The notes beneath the pieces were generated by a model that saw only the letters and a list, made by a program, of their open reading frames with translations, was not told the origin of the DNA and made no database searches. Positions 1 through 8,009 of a DNA stretch of 13,904 nt are shown here, one piece after another. The position numbers and the translations under genes are program-made. The stretch comes from Lachnospiraceae bacterium UBA7225. Its GTDB lineage: Bacteria; Bacillota; Clostridia; Lachnospirales; Lachnospiraceae. The stretch is from positions 1-13,904 of the forward strand of contig DKTR01000057.1 of the NCBI GenBank assembly GCA_002473385.1, written 5' to 3'. Positions within the stretch are counted from its first letter, which is position 1; the number at the start of each line of letters is the position of its first letter.

Positions 1-17
1 AATCATTTATAAGTGGC

Positions 18-380
18 CTAATAAAGCTTATCGATCAGATAGTACATAAACGACATATCCGGCGACTGGATCGTCGTTGTGCTCCTGTCTATGATCGTCA
101 CATTGCCTTCCGCCTGTTCGACAACCACTCCACCCATGCCGCCTGCAACACCATCCAGATCCTCCGGGGAAAGCATCTTTCCATCTGCCCTTTTTTTCAG
201 AAAATCCCTATATTCATCCCTGGTAAATACAAAGCCTCTCTCTTTGCCAATATCCCTCACCTTTTCTTCAAAATGCTCACGATCATCTCCCACTTTTTCC
301 GCAGCTTCCTCTATCCCTGCCCGGAGACAGGCATCCTTTAACGTTTCATCCAGAAAACGCCTCACATTTTCTATCGACAT
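18..380 (-). CDS. Nif11-type leader precursor peptide (NHLM cargo 1)
   Basis: A 120-residue precursor for a bacteriocin-like exported peptide. Residues 1-81 look like a Nif11-type leader: a charged helical N-terminus (MSIENVRRFL), a conserved stretch near 50-62 (FVFTRDEYRDFL), then the acidic run LSPEDLDGVAGG ending in a double glycine at 80-81, where C39 peptidases cut. The predicted core, 82-120, is MGGVVVEQ followed by GNVTIIDRSTTT and an aromatic tail (MSFMYYLIDKLY). It has no cysteine; the only one is C18 in the leader. The ATG has a strong AGGAGG eight bases upstream. It is the last visible gene of the operon, 101 nt after the previous peptide gene. Its core shares a motif with the core of the 482-691 peptide. 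Leader type and export route are well supported; the activity of the product is unknown. Confidence 0.85.
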   Translation of the reverse strand: MSIENVRRFLDETLKDACLRAGIEEAAEKVGDDREHFEEKVRDIGKERGFVFTRDEYRDFLKKRADGKMLSPEDLDGVAGGMGGVVVEQAEGNVTIIDRSTTTIQSPDMSFMYYLIDKLY

Positions 381-407
381 AAATCATTCCTCCTGCGATC
401 CTAATCA

Positions 408-435
408 AATACACGATATAAGAAGGCCCATACAG
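408..435 (+). repeat. Inverted repeat, left arm, flanking the middle peptide gene
   Basis: A 28-bp sequence beginning AATACACGATATA and ending GCCCATACAG on the plus strand. It matches 735-762, read on the minus strand, at 26 of 28 positions. It lies between the stop of the 482-691 peptide gene and the start of the 18-380 gene. The two arms are 299 bp apart and enclose the whole middle peptide gene. Function unknown. Confidence 0.85.
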
Positions 436-481
436 CCACTTTATTTTGTCTGTGAAAACAATTGTTTCAACTACATGAAAG

Positions 482-691
482 TCAGAATAATGAATTCTTT
501 ACCTGTACCTTCGAATCTACTTTCGTATTAACGGTTGATGACTTATCATTAACAAGGTTTCCTGTATTCTGGATTACACTCTGATCCAATACAGTCTGAT
601 CTCCGCCTGCAGAGCCCATAGTTACATCACCGCTGATACCGCCTGCCGCTCCCTCAAGTTCTTCTGCTGTTAATTTCTTTTCTTCACTCAT
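482..691 (-). CDS. Short-leader double-glycine precursor peptide (NHLM cargo 2)
   Basis: A 69-residue peptide with a minimal leader. Residues 1-18 (MSEEKKLTAEELEGAAGG) correspond only to the last part of the leaders of its neighbours; the Nif11 helical portion is absent. The core (19-69) is rich in Ser, Thr, Asn, Val and Gln, has no cysteine or aromatic residue except the last Phe, and carries a second Gly-Gly at 29-30 (GSAGG), so a second cut is conceivable. The motif GDQTVLDQS resembles GNVTIIDRS in the 18-380 peptide. The ATG is preceded by AAGGGGGAAGAAAC, a good ribosome binding site. The gene sits alone between the arms of a 28-bp inverted repeat. It is probably a real precursor exported by the adjacent C39 transporter. 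The product could be a bacteriocin-like or surface-active peptide; this is not determined. Confidence 0.75.
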   Translation of the reverse strand: MSEEKKLTAEELEGAAGGISGDVTMGSAGGDQTVLDQSVIQNTGNLVNDKSSTVNTKVDSKVQVKNSLF

Positions 692-734
692 GTTTCTTCC
701 CCCTTTTGATCAAATTTTATTTTTTATCACTTCA

Positions 735-762
735 CTGTATGGGCTTTCCTATATCGTGTATT
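735..762 (-). repeat. Inverted repeat, right arm, flanking the middle peptide gene
   Basis: Right arm of the repeat at 408-435, read on the minus strand (AATACACGATATA...GCCCATACAG). It lies in the 92-nt gap between the 784-1110 and 482-691 peptide genes, so it sits in the presumed mRNA upstream of the middle peptide. In a minus-strand transcript the arms can pair over 28 positions with one G-U wobble and one A-C mismatch. Confidence 0.85.
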
Positions 763-783
763 CTTTTTTTCAATTTCTGAACC

Positions 784-1110
784 CTACAGAGTTTCCTTTG
801 GGGATACACCGGGGAGATAGACAACGACCATATTGATATAATATGTATCTCCCTGTCCTCCCACAACGCGCTCCAGATCATCCTCATCCAGTTTTCCCAC
901 AGACCCCTTTTCCTCCAGAAAATTCCGATATTCCCGGGCAGAAAAATCAAAATCTATTTCCTTTGCAAAGGGGATGACATTTTCCGTAATGATCCGTTCA
1001 ATGTCATCGAGATCTCCCGTGTAGTTCTCTCCCGCAAGCTTCATTTTCTTTTGAAGCTCAGGATCTTTATCCACCGCCTTGATGAACTTTTTTACATCTG
1101 TCATTGACAT
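784..1110 (-). CDS. Nif11-type leader precursor peptide (NHLM cargo 3)
   Basis: A 108-residue precursor with a long Nif11-type leader (1-85): MSMTDVKKFIKAVDKD at the N-terminus, FDFSAREYRNFLEEKG near 53-69, then LDEDDLERVVGG ending in double glycine at 84-85. The predicted core is only 23 residues (86-108): QGDTYYIN, the hydrophobic run MVVVYLPG, then SPKETL. There is no cysteine anywhere. The ATG at 1110 has GGAGGAATGAAGA upstream; a second ATG two codons in (1104) is a less likely start. It lies 19 nt after the stop of the second ABC transporter gene, as expected for cargo linked to its exporter. Core length and sequence differ from the other two peptides, so the three are a mixed set rather than recent tandem copies. 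Confidence 0.85.
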   Translation of the reverse strand: MSMTDVKKFIKAVDKDPELQKKMKLAGENYTGDLDDIERIITENVIPFAKEIDFDFSAREYRNFLEEKGSVGKLDEDDLERVVGGQGDTYYINMVVVYLPGVSPKETL

Positions 1111-1129
1111 TCTTCATTCCTCCAGTCTT

Positions 1130-3319
1130 CTATTCAACGCCTTCCAGCCGCTGCCTTGACACCAGCCCGGCGAAAAAGCCGCCCTGCCGGATCAGTTCGT
1201 CATAGGTTCCATCCTCCACAATGTGCCCCTTATCCAGAACCAGTATCCTGTCACACTGACGGATCGTAGAAAGTCTGTGCGCAATCACGATCCTGGTACA
1301 TTTCAGATGATCAAGGGATTCCGAAACCTTCTTCTGCGTCAGATTATCAAGAGCGCTGGTGGTCTCATCAAACACCAGTATTTTCGGTTTCGGAGCGATC
1401 GCCCTGGCGATCATCAGCCTCTGTCTCTGACCGCCGGAGATACCGCCCTGCCCTTCAGAAACAAGTGTAAACATTCCCATGGGCATATGGCGGATATCGT
1501 CCGCAATGCCCGCCATCTCAGCAGCTTCCCACGCCGCATCCATATCCAGACCGGGAGCTGATATGGCAATATTTGAAAAAATATCTCCCTGAAACAGCCT
1601 GCCATTCTGCATAACGGTTCCGATCTTCCTGCGCAGAGATTTCAGATCAATTGTCGCCAGATCTCTGCCGTCATAATAGACCGCACCTTTCTGCGGCTTT
1701 TCAAAGCCAAGCATAATGCGTATCAGCGTGGATTTGCCGCAGCCTGTGGATCCGCACACAGCTACGTACTGTCCCGGACGGATCTTCAGTGAAAGATCGT
1801 CCAGTACCGGCGGCATGCTGTCTGAATAGCGGAATGTGACACCATTTAACTCAATTCCGCCTGATATTCTGTCCACGATCTGCCTCTCCACGGATATTTC
1901 CGGTTCTGCCTCCAGAATCGGTCTGCACGTTTCCAGTATCGGTCTGATATTCGCGATCGTCACTGCCATACCCGTCAGTGAAAGAAATGCGCCTGCCACC
2001 ATACCGTATGCCGTATTAAAAGCATAAAACTCTGACACGGAAACATGATTTTTCGCCGCGATCCCATAAATAACCATCACGCCCACCAGGCTGACCGCAG
2101 TCGAAAGTACAGAATGCACCTTCAGAAAAACCGGCTGATTATATGTCAGATCGGACAATTTCGCATATTGTTTTCCCCATTTGGCAAAGGCTCTCTTTTC
2201 CGCTCCGGACAGCCTGATTTTCTGGATGCCCGTGATCATGGCATAACTGACGCCGCTCTCTTTTGATGCCGCCTCCAGACGCATCCGCGATATTTTTATC
2301 TGCCAGAGCGCAGCAGCCAATGATATCAGAAGCGTGAGCACGATCATCAGAAGAGCCGGAGCAGCCAGAGACGGTACAATGGTAAATATCTGACCGACAT
2401 AGATCAGAGAAAAAAGTCCTGTAAGTCCTGCCGAAAGAAGAGAGCTTACAAGTGTATTGCTCAGCTCGGTGACATTACCGCAGCGTGAAGCCAGTTCTCC
2501 CGCACTGTGCTTCTTAAAAAATGAGGCCGGAAGCGACATGATGCGCATCATTGTCGCAGCCTCTACAGACGTATTCAGCTTCGTGCTGATCCTGACCAGC
2601 ATCACAGATTTCGCTATCGTAACCAGACTGCCCGACAGCGTCACACTGATCATAAAAATGATGATGGCAAGCAGTGACTGCCCTGATCCGGAAGCGATCA
2701 CGTCAGAAAACAAACTCTGATTCAGCAGAGGAAGAATCAGCCCGATCAGTGCGATCAGGAGCGTTTCTCCCGCAAACACCGTAATATCCGCCCCCGAAAG
2801 CATCCCGCAGACATACTTTAGGAAGGAGACCATATTCATTTTTTCCAGCGGGAAAGGCATATAAAATGCCACCGCCTCACTGTCGATCAGTCCTTCATTC
2901 TGTCCGGAAAGCCTGACGCTTTTTCCCGTCGCTTCATCAATAAAGGTATATCCGGAAAATTTTCCGGGCAGAAGCGCCACGATCTGTCCATTATCCGTTC
3001 TCTTTCCAAGCATGGCGCCATAGGCGTCTTTATACCATCCCTTCTCCAGCCGTATGTTTCTCCTCATAATCCCATGCGGGCGGATCAGATATTCCAGTTG
3101 TTCCTCTATATTGTGTATATGATCGGGAAACTCTCCCGGTCTGATGTCATAGTATTTCAGAACCTTATCTATCGCATTCCTCGCCTGGATCGCATCATCC
3201 CGCAGGATCGAAGCCATTTTCTTTCCCAATACGGACTGTGCGATCTCTACGAAGGATTCCTCGAATACCAAGGCGTCATTTTTCTTACGTTCCTGAATCT
3301 GCTCATCAAACCAGCCCAT
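1130..3319 (-). CDS. NHLM bacteriocin export ABC transporter, permease/ATPase (no peptidase)
   Basis: A 729-residue membrane ABC half-transporter, matching the second exporter type of NHLM systems. Residues 1-160 are a soluble N-terminal domain with no C39 peptidase motif. Membrane helices span about 180-455. The ATPase domain follows: Walker A GSTGCGKST at 523-531, signature ISGGQRQR at 627-634, Walker B ILVFDE at 647-652, D-loop SALD at 655-658 and switch histidine H681. All catalytic residues are intact. It starts 14 nt after the peptidase-containing transporter gene, with AGGAGGAGAGACA before the ATG, so the two are probably co-translated and may act as a heterodimer. It lies directly upstream of the three precursor genes. 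Expected role: ATP-driven export of the processed peptides. Substrate assignment is inferred from context. Confidence 0.93.
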   Translation of the reverse strand: MGWFDEQIQERKKNDALVFEESFVEIAQSVLGKKMASILRDDAIQARNAIDKVLKYYDIRPGEFPDHIHNIEEQLEYLIRPHGIMRRNIRLEKGWYKDAYGAMLGKRTDNGQIVALLPGKFSGYTFIDEATGKSVRLSGQNEGLIDSEAVAFYMPFPLEKMNMVSFLKYVCGMLSGADITVFAGETLLIALIGLILPLLNQSLFSDVIASGSGQSLLAIIIFMISVTLSGSLVTIAKSVMLVRISTKLNTSVEAATMMRIMSLPASFFKKHSAGELASRCGNVTELSNTLVSSLLSAGLTGLFSLIYVGQIFTIVPSLAAPALLMIVLTLLISLAAALWQIKISRMRLEAASKESGVSYAMITGIQKIRLSGAEKRAFAKWGKQYAKLSDLTYNQPVFLKVHSVLSTAVSLVGVMVIYGIAAKNHVSVSEFYAFNTAYGMVAGAFLSLTGMAVTIANIRPILETCRPILEAEPEISVERQIVDRISGGIELNGVTFRYSDSMPPVLDDLSLKIRPGQYVAVCGSTGCGKSTLIRIMLGFEKPQKGAVYYDGRDLATIDLKSLRRKIGTVMQNGRLFQGDIFSNIAISAPGLDMDAAWEAAEMAGIADDIRHMPMGMFTLVSEGQGGISGGQRQRLMIARAIAPKPKILVFDETTSALDNLTQKKVSESLDHLKCTRIVIAHRLSTIRQCDRILVLDKGHIVEDGTYDELIRQGGFFAGLVSRQRLEGVE

Positions 3320-3333
3320 TGTCTCTCCTCCTG

Positions 3334-5514
3334 CTACTCATTTCTCACCAGTTCCGCATAGGCTCCGTTCTTTTCCAGAAGTTCCTCGTGCGTGCCCCTT
3401 TCTATCACCCTGCCCCGGTTCATGACAATAATCTCGTCACAGTCACGAATCGTCGATAAACGGTGCGCAATCACGATACATGTGATTCCCCTGTCCCTGA
3501 TCGCATTTACCACTTCATATTCCGTCTTCGCATCAAGAGCACTTGTCGCTTCGTCGAGAATAATGATTGTGGGATCCTGTGCCAGTACTCTGGCGATTTC
3601 CAGGCGCTGCCTCTGTCCTCCCGAAAAATCCGTTCCGCCCTCATTCATCCTGTACCGGTATCCGCCGTCTCTCTTCATGATATCGTCATGGATCCTGGCA
3701 TCTCTTGCCGCCATGATCACCTCGAAATCTTCAATCGAGGTATCCCACATACGGATATTATTGGCAATGGTATCTTCAAACAGGATAATGTCCTGATCCA
3801 CAACCGCAACCGAACCTGTAAACACACTGTGATCGATCTCGCTTATTTTCTTTCCGTCAAAGAGGATCTCACCCTCCCACGGCTGATAAAGACCGGAGAT
3901 CAGCTTCGCCAGCGTGGATTTCCCGCATCCGGATGAACCCACAAACGCAACCCTGCTTCCCGTTCTCAGATTCATACTGAAATTTTCAATAAGCGGAGCA
4001 CCTAAAGGTGAATAACCAAACGTCACATTTTTCAGCTCCACATTTCCGCTTAATTTATCATACTCTCCCGTTTCTTCCGGTGCCTGTTCCCCATAGGAAT
4101 CCGAAGGATATTCCATTACATCCCCGATCCGTTCCATATTGGTCCGCATTTCCTGAAATGTCTGCGCCGCATCTACCAGAGCAGTTGCCGGAGACATAAA
4201 GGAAGACATAAATCCCTGAAACGCCAGAATCATACCAACGGTAAATTCGCCTCTGATAACCAGCCATGCTCCCAGAGCAAGTACGATAACATTCGATAAC
4301 TCACTGATAATACCCGGAATTGCGCCAAGGTACCGGCTGATTTTTTCGTATCGGATATTTTGCGTATTTACGCCCGCCTGATATCCCGCCCATTTCTGGA
4401 AATAACCGTTTTCTGCGCCGCTGGATTTAATCGTTTCGATCATCTCAATGCCGGAAACTGTCGCTCCCGCAAGCTTTCCATTATCCCGCTGCAGAACGCG
4501 CAGGACATTGATCCTTTTACCTGTGATATAACGGGATACGGCAATATTTAATATGATGGACAAAATCCCCACACCCGTAAGCAGCAGGCTGTACCGGATC
4601 ATAATGATCAGATAGAAGAACATCATTGCCGTATTCAGAACCAGCGGAGCTATGGTATTGATCAGACCCGCCGCAATTCCCGCGTTGGTATTTTTCCGCT
4701 GCTGGATGTCTCCCGCCATACGCTGGGAGAAAAACTCCATGGGCAGCGACAAAACCTTCCACATATATGCAGCATTTCCCACTGCAGCAAATTTGCCGTT
4801 GATCCGCAGTGAACAGATTGCCTGTATCCAGGAAACAGTGATCTCAATAACCGCCAGAAGCGCCATTCCCAGCATAAACGGTGCAAACCAGGAGGGATTA
4901 TTGCCGGTCAGTATTTCGTCCAGAAAAACCCGCGAAAATGCGGAACGTACAATGCCGAGCAGAGATACAATAACCGTACTCATCACGATAAACAGTACGG
5001 CGGAACCTGTCCCTGCCATTCTCTTTGCGGCAAACTCTATAACGCTGGGTTTTTTGCCGCCTGGTTCAAAGGATTCTGACGGCTCAAACTGAATACAGAT
5101 TCCTGTAAATGCCTTATCAAATTCCTCCTTTGATACACAGCAGGCACCCTTTGCCGGATCGTTCAGATAAACTTTATTTCCCTTAAATCCATCGCATACT
5201 ACGAAATGGTTAAAATTCCAGTGTATGATGCATGGAAACCTGCCTTCATTTTTAAGATCCTCCGGCTCATAACGGTATGCGGACACATCCAGACCGTATT
5301 TTTGTGCTGCCAGCAATATACTCTTTGCGTTGGAGCCATCTCTGGAAACTCCGCATTCCCTGCGCACCTGTTCCAGAGGAATCCATTTCGAATAATACGC
5401 CAGAATCATTGCCAGGGACGCAGCGCCGCACTCCAGCGCTTCCATCTGCATAATCACCGGTACTTTCGCGACGCCTTTTTTGACCGGTGCTTTCACCTTT
5501 GCCTTTTCTTTCAT
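3334..5514 (-). CDS. NHLM bacteriocin export ABC transporter with C39 peptidase domain
   Basis: A 726-residue peptidase/permease/ATPase. The N-terminal C39 cysteine protease (about 17-140) has its whole active site: Q23 and C29 in QMEALECGAAS, H103 in NHFVV and D119 in NDPAKG. It should cut double-glycine leaders on the cytoplasmic side during export. Membrane helices run from about 165 to 445. The ATPase has Walker A GSSGCGKST at 526-534, signature SGGQRQR at 631-637, Walker B IIILDE at 650-655 and H684. GGGAG seven bases before the ATG is the ribosome binding site. It lies 35 nt after the shortened HlyD-type gene and 14 nt before the partner transporter. All three precursors in the window end their leaders in Gly-Gly, matching this peptidase. 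Confidence 0.95.
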   Translation of the reverse strand: MKEKAKVKAPVKKGVAKVPVIMQMEALECGAASLAMILAYYSKWIPLEQVRRECGVSRDGSNAKSILLAAQKYGLDVSAYRYEPEDLKNEGRFPCIIHWNFNHFVVCDGFKGNKVYLNDPAKGACCVSKEEFDKAFTGICIQFEPSESFEPGGKKPSVIEFAAKRMAGTGSAVLFIVMSTVIVSLLGIVRSAFSRVFLDEILTGNNPSWFAPFMLGMALLAVIEITVSWIQAICSLRINGKFAAVGNAAYMWKVLSLPMEFFSQRMAGDIQQRKNTNAGIAAGLINTIAPLVLNTAMMFFYLIIMIRYSLLLTGVGILSIILNIAVSRYITGKRINVLRVLQRDNGKLAGATVSGIEMIETIKSSGAENGYFQKWAGYQAGVNTQNIRYEKISRYLGAIPGIISELSNVIVLALGAWLVIRGEFTVGMILAFQGFMSSFMSPATALVDAAQTFQEMRTNMERIGDVMEYPSDSYGEQAPEETGEYDKLSGNVELKNVTFGYSPLGAPLIENFSMNLRTGSRVAFVGSSGCGKSTLAKLISGLYQPWEGEILFDGKKISEIDHSVFTGSVAVVDQDIILFEDTIANNIRMWDTSIEDFEVIMAARDARIHDDIMKRDGGYRYRMNEGGTDFSGGQRQRLEIARVLAQDPTIIILDEATSALDAKTEYEVVNAIRDRGITCIVIAHRLSTIRDCDEIIVMNRGRVIERGTHEELLEKNGAYAELVRNE

Positions 5515-5549
5515 CTTCCTGCTCCCGTTTTAGGCTGTCTTCTTCAGCT

Positions 5550-5774
5550 TTAATTCACTACATAGGTAATGGGATGTACTTCTTCTGTATTTCCTGTTTC
5601 ATCCTGCACATAGATCGTCCCAAATATCCCCCATATAAGCATTCCGGTCAGAAGAAGAATTGCCGCCGCCATGATCAGCCAGACTCCCGGTGATGTCACA
5701 CGCATATAATCATTCAGTTCTTCCGGCGATGTCACCCTGTCCAGACTCTTTTTTCTGAAAATCGAATTATTCAT
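5550..5774 (-). CDS. Shortened NHLM HlyD-type secretion protein (anchor only)
   Basis: A 74-residue protein starting MNNSIFRKKSLDRVTSPEEL, the characteristic start of NHLM secretion (HlyD-like adaptor) proteins, then NDYMRVTSPGVW and one membrane helix (about 32-52). Family members normally go on for well over 100 more residues of extracytoplasmic adaptor. Here only 20 residues follow, ending EEVHPITYVVN. From memory, full-length relatives end in a similar way, so an in-frame internal deletion that kept both ends is the best explanation; this needs an alignment. The rest is not in another frame: only 35 nt separate this stop from the next gene. The ATG has a strong TAGGAGGG four bases upstream, so it is probably still translated. 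It may be a non-functional remnant or a minimal membrane accessory. Confidence 0.75.
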   Translation of the reverse strand: MNNSIFRKKSLDRVTSPEELNDYMRVTSPGVWLIMAAAILLLTGMLIWGIFGTIYVQDETGNTEEVHPITYVVN

Positions 5775-5839
5775 GTTTCCCTCCTAAACGCTTTTTGCTT
5801 TTTTGTAAATGCATTAATTATTCTATCTCTTATTGCAGA

Positions 5840-8005
5840 TCAGAAAAATTTCTTACAGATCTTCAGGATATTTTTGCCGTCTCTGTACTCATAAGAAACG
5901 TGATCCATACTTTTTTTCACCATGTAGATCCCAAGTCCCCCGATCTGACGTTCCCGGGCTGAAAGCGTAACATCCGGTTCTTCCCGTGAAAGCGGATCAT
6001 ACGGTTTTCCCTCATCAATAAAGGTAATCGTCACCGCCTGCGGCTCCTGTTGTTTTTCCACACGCACCACAGCGTTTCCTGTTCCCGGGCAGTATGTATA
6101 ATGCGCAATATTGCCAAATAGCTCGTCAATCGCAATGCTGATCTGTGTCTGTACTTTCACAGGGCACCCCATCGCCTGCATTTCTTTCTCCGCAAATGCG
6201 ATGACCGTCTCCAGATTCCCAACTGTCGCCTCTAACACAAGCTCCTTCCCGGATCCGGTTTTCTCTGCCTCACACTTTTTTCCTTTATATTTCACACAGA
6301 GCATGGTCAGATCATCAAACTGGGAAGCCCTGCCAACAAAACAGTTTACATCCTCTTTCACTGTCCGCAGCAATTCTTCCGGACCGGCTGTCAGATTACG
6401 GTTCAGCGCATCTTTCATCCGTCCGCTTCCATACAGTTCATTTTCCGCGTTTGTCGCCTCCGGCACGCCATCCGTATAAAGAAAGATTCTGTCTCCCGCC
6501 TGAAGCTGCATCACACCTGCCCTGTATCTGGTTCCTTCCATTCCCGCGAGGACAAATCCTGCCCGGACTTTATATGGCTTAAATTCTTCGCCGCCGGAGG
6601 AAATATACGGCACTTCATGTCCCGCATTTACATAACGGAACTCTCCGGTTTCCAGATCCAGCACTCCCTCAAAGGCAGTAATGAACAGCTCCTCACTGTT
6701 GGACTCACACAGCAGGTTATTCACATCAATAAATACAGCGCTTAATGATTTGCCCGACTGTGTATGATCCTTAATCAATGTTTTTCCGATCACCATAAAC
6801 AGCGCGGCCGGAACGCCTTTTCCCGATACATCCGCCATAACCACGGCAAGATGTGTCTCATCTACCATAAAAAAGTCATAAAAATCGCCGCCCACCTCTC
6901 TGGCAGGGTTCATAACCGCATATATATCAAACTCTTCTCTGTCCGGAAATGCCGGAAAAATACAAGGCAGCATGGAGGATTGGATATGAGCGGCAACATC
7001 AAGCTCGGTTCCTATACGTTCCCGCTCTGCTGTCATCCTTGTCAGATTCTCCATATACGTGTCCAGATCTGTCACCATACGCGCATAAGATCTTGCCAGA
7101 TACCCCACTTCCGTATTGTCGTTCATGTACGGACGGCAGGTCTCTGTAAACTTCTGTGAATTTAGTTCCTCATCTTCCACCTGAACATAATCACTTGCAA
7201 GCTGTGCCAGGGTCTGGATGGGAATCGTCAGCCTTTTTTCCATATAGAACAGGAAGATCAGTTCCACCACTATGAAAATATTCAGTGTAACCGCGACATT
7301 CGTATATACCCTGTTCCACAGATAGATCAGTTCCTCCGGAACTGCAGACGCTTCATGCAGCGACACTATTCCTGTAAGGATCGCCGCCAGAATTGCCAGG
7401 AACAGAAACATCAGTATCAGCCGTTCATTCAGAGAAAAACGACGTCCTTTGCGGATCGCAATCAGCGTAAAAAGCGGAATTCCCAGCATATAACTGAAAT
7501 CAAGATTATTCCAGAACATCACCAGTGTGGTCCGGGAAAAGATCCCGGCTATCCCGAAAGCTTTGAGCAGCATACCCAGCAGAAGCGTTGTCACCACTGA
7601 ATCCACCAAAATAATCAGCAGATATTTCACTACCTTCCAGGCAGTATCCATCTTCGGAAAGGAGGGCTTTTCTTCTCCCTGTACCGGAATATGGTACCAG
7701 AGAAACCACGGCAGAATCCCCATCAGAAGCTGTACCGGAAAACTGCATACGCTCATGCTCAGCGAATAACCGGACAGCAGATCTGCAATGAAGTTAGCGG
7801 CGGCGCAGCCTAAGGCGCCCCAGACACCGTACACCATGCCGAAAAATGGCGGAAGCGCTGCCGCAAGCCTGATCTCAGTCACCTCCATCAGGGAAAAATA
7901 CCGGCGAAACGGCATTGTAACGGTAAAAAAAACAATCCCTGCCAGTAAAAAATGGCAAAGCGCTGCTTTCCATGCTGTTTTATTCTCGTTTCTGTGATGT
8001 ACCAT
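5840..8005 (-). CDS. Membrane SpoIIE-type phosphatase with C-terminal RsbW-like ATPase domain
   Basis: A 721-residue signalling protein. Residues about 13-255 form a membrane domain of about seven helices, followed by a HAMP-like segment (255-320). A PP2C/SpoIIE phosphatase covers about 325-575 with its metal-binding motifs: VGGDFYDF (371-378), DVSGKG (392-397), YTDG (510-513) and DDLT (564-567). A HATPase domain covers about 585-721: N-box IAIDELFGNIAHY (E628, N632), DEGKPYDP (664-671) and GGLGIYMVKK (689-698). Expected role: dephosphorylate, and with the ATPase domain phosphorylate, a STAS partner, presumably the one at 10502-10206. The start lies 4 nt after the preceding gene, so translation is probably coupled. 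The membrane domain (ALPPFFGMVYGVWGALGCAA, NFIAD) is clearly related to the C-terminal half of the protein at 8454-10157. The ligand is unknown. Confidence 0.9.
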   Translation of the reverse strand: MVHHRNENKTAWKAALCHFLLAGIVFFTVTMPFRRYFSLMEVTEIRLAAALPPFFGMVYGVWGALGCAAANFIADLLSGYSLSMSVCSFPVQLLMGILPWFLWYHIPVQGEEKPSFPKMDTAWKVVKYLLIILVDSVVTTLLLGMLLKAFGIAGIFSRTTLVMFWNNLDFSYMLGIPLFTLIAIRKGRRFSLNERLILMFLFLAILAAILTGIVSLHEASAVPEELIYLWNRVYTNVAVTLNIFIVVELIFLFYMEKRLTIPIQTLAQLASDYVQVEDEELNSQKFTETCRPYMNDNTEVGYLARSYARMVTDLDTYMENLTRMTAERERIGTELDVAAHIQSSMLPCIFPAFPDREEFDIYAVMNPAREVGGDFYDFFMVDETHLAVVMADVSGKGVPAALFMVIGKTLIKDHTQSGKSLSAVFIDVNNLLCESNSEELFITAFEGVLDLETGEFRYVNAGHEVPYISSGGEEFKPYKVRAGFVLAGMEGTRYRAGVMQLQAGDRIFLYTDGVPEATNAENELYGSGRMKDALNRNLTAGPEELLRTVKEDVNCFVGRASQFDDLTMLCVKYKGKKCEAEKTGSGKELVLEATVGNLETVIAFAEKEMQAMGCPVKVQTQISIAIDELFGNIAHYTYCPGTGNAVVRVEKQQEPQAVTITFIDEGKPYDPLSREEPDVTLSARERQIGGLGIYMVKKSMDHVSYEYRDGKNILKICKKFF

Positions 8006-8009
8006 CCTT

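Noticed and set aside
456..467. Palindrome AAACAATTGTTT after the middle peptide gene, considered as a terminator
   Set aside because: It has no loop, is AT-rich and is not followed by a T-run on the coding strand.
79..531. 150-codon open frame on the plus strand over the precursor genes
   Set aside because: It lies antisense to two well-supported precursor genes with clear leaders and ribosome binding sites; its translation is low-complexity Ser/Pro-rich with no recognisable domain.
705..714. Palindrome TTTGATCAAA upstream of the middle peptide gene
   Set aside because: Ten AT-rich bases with no partner site or promoter context; expected by chance at this length.
732..950. Minus-strand open frame whose end (IHDIGKPIQ) resembles the end region of a plus-strand frame near 410-440 (IHDIRRPIQ)
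   Set aside because: The likeness is caused by the 28-bp inverted repeat being translated in both places; the frame overlaps the Nif11-type precursor and is not a gene.
6111..6479. Long plus-strand open frames inside the phosphatase, transporter and EamA genes
   Set aside because: They are antisense to genes with intact catalytic motifs and their translations show no domain; the bias comes from codon use in the true strand.
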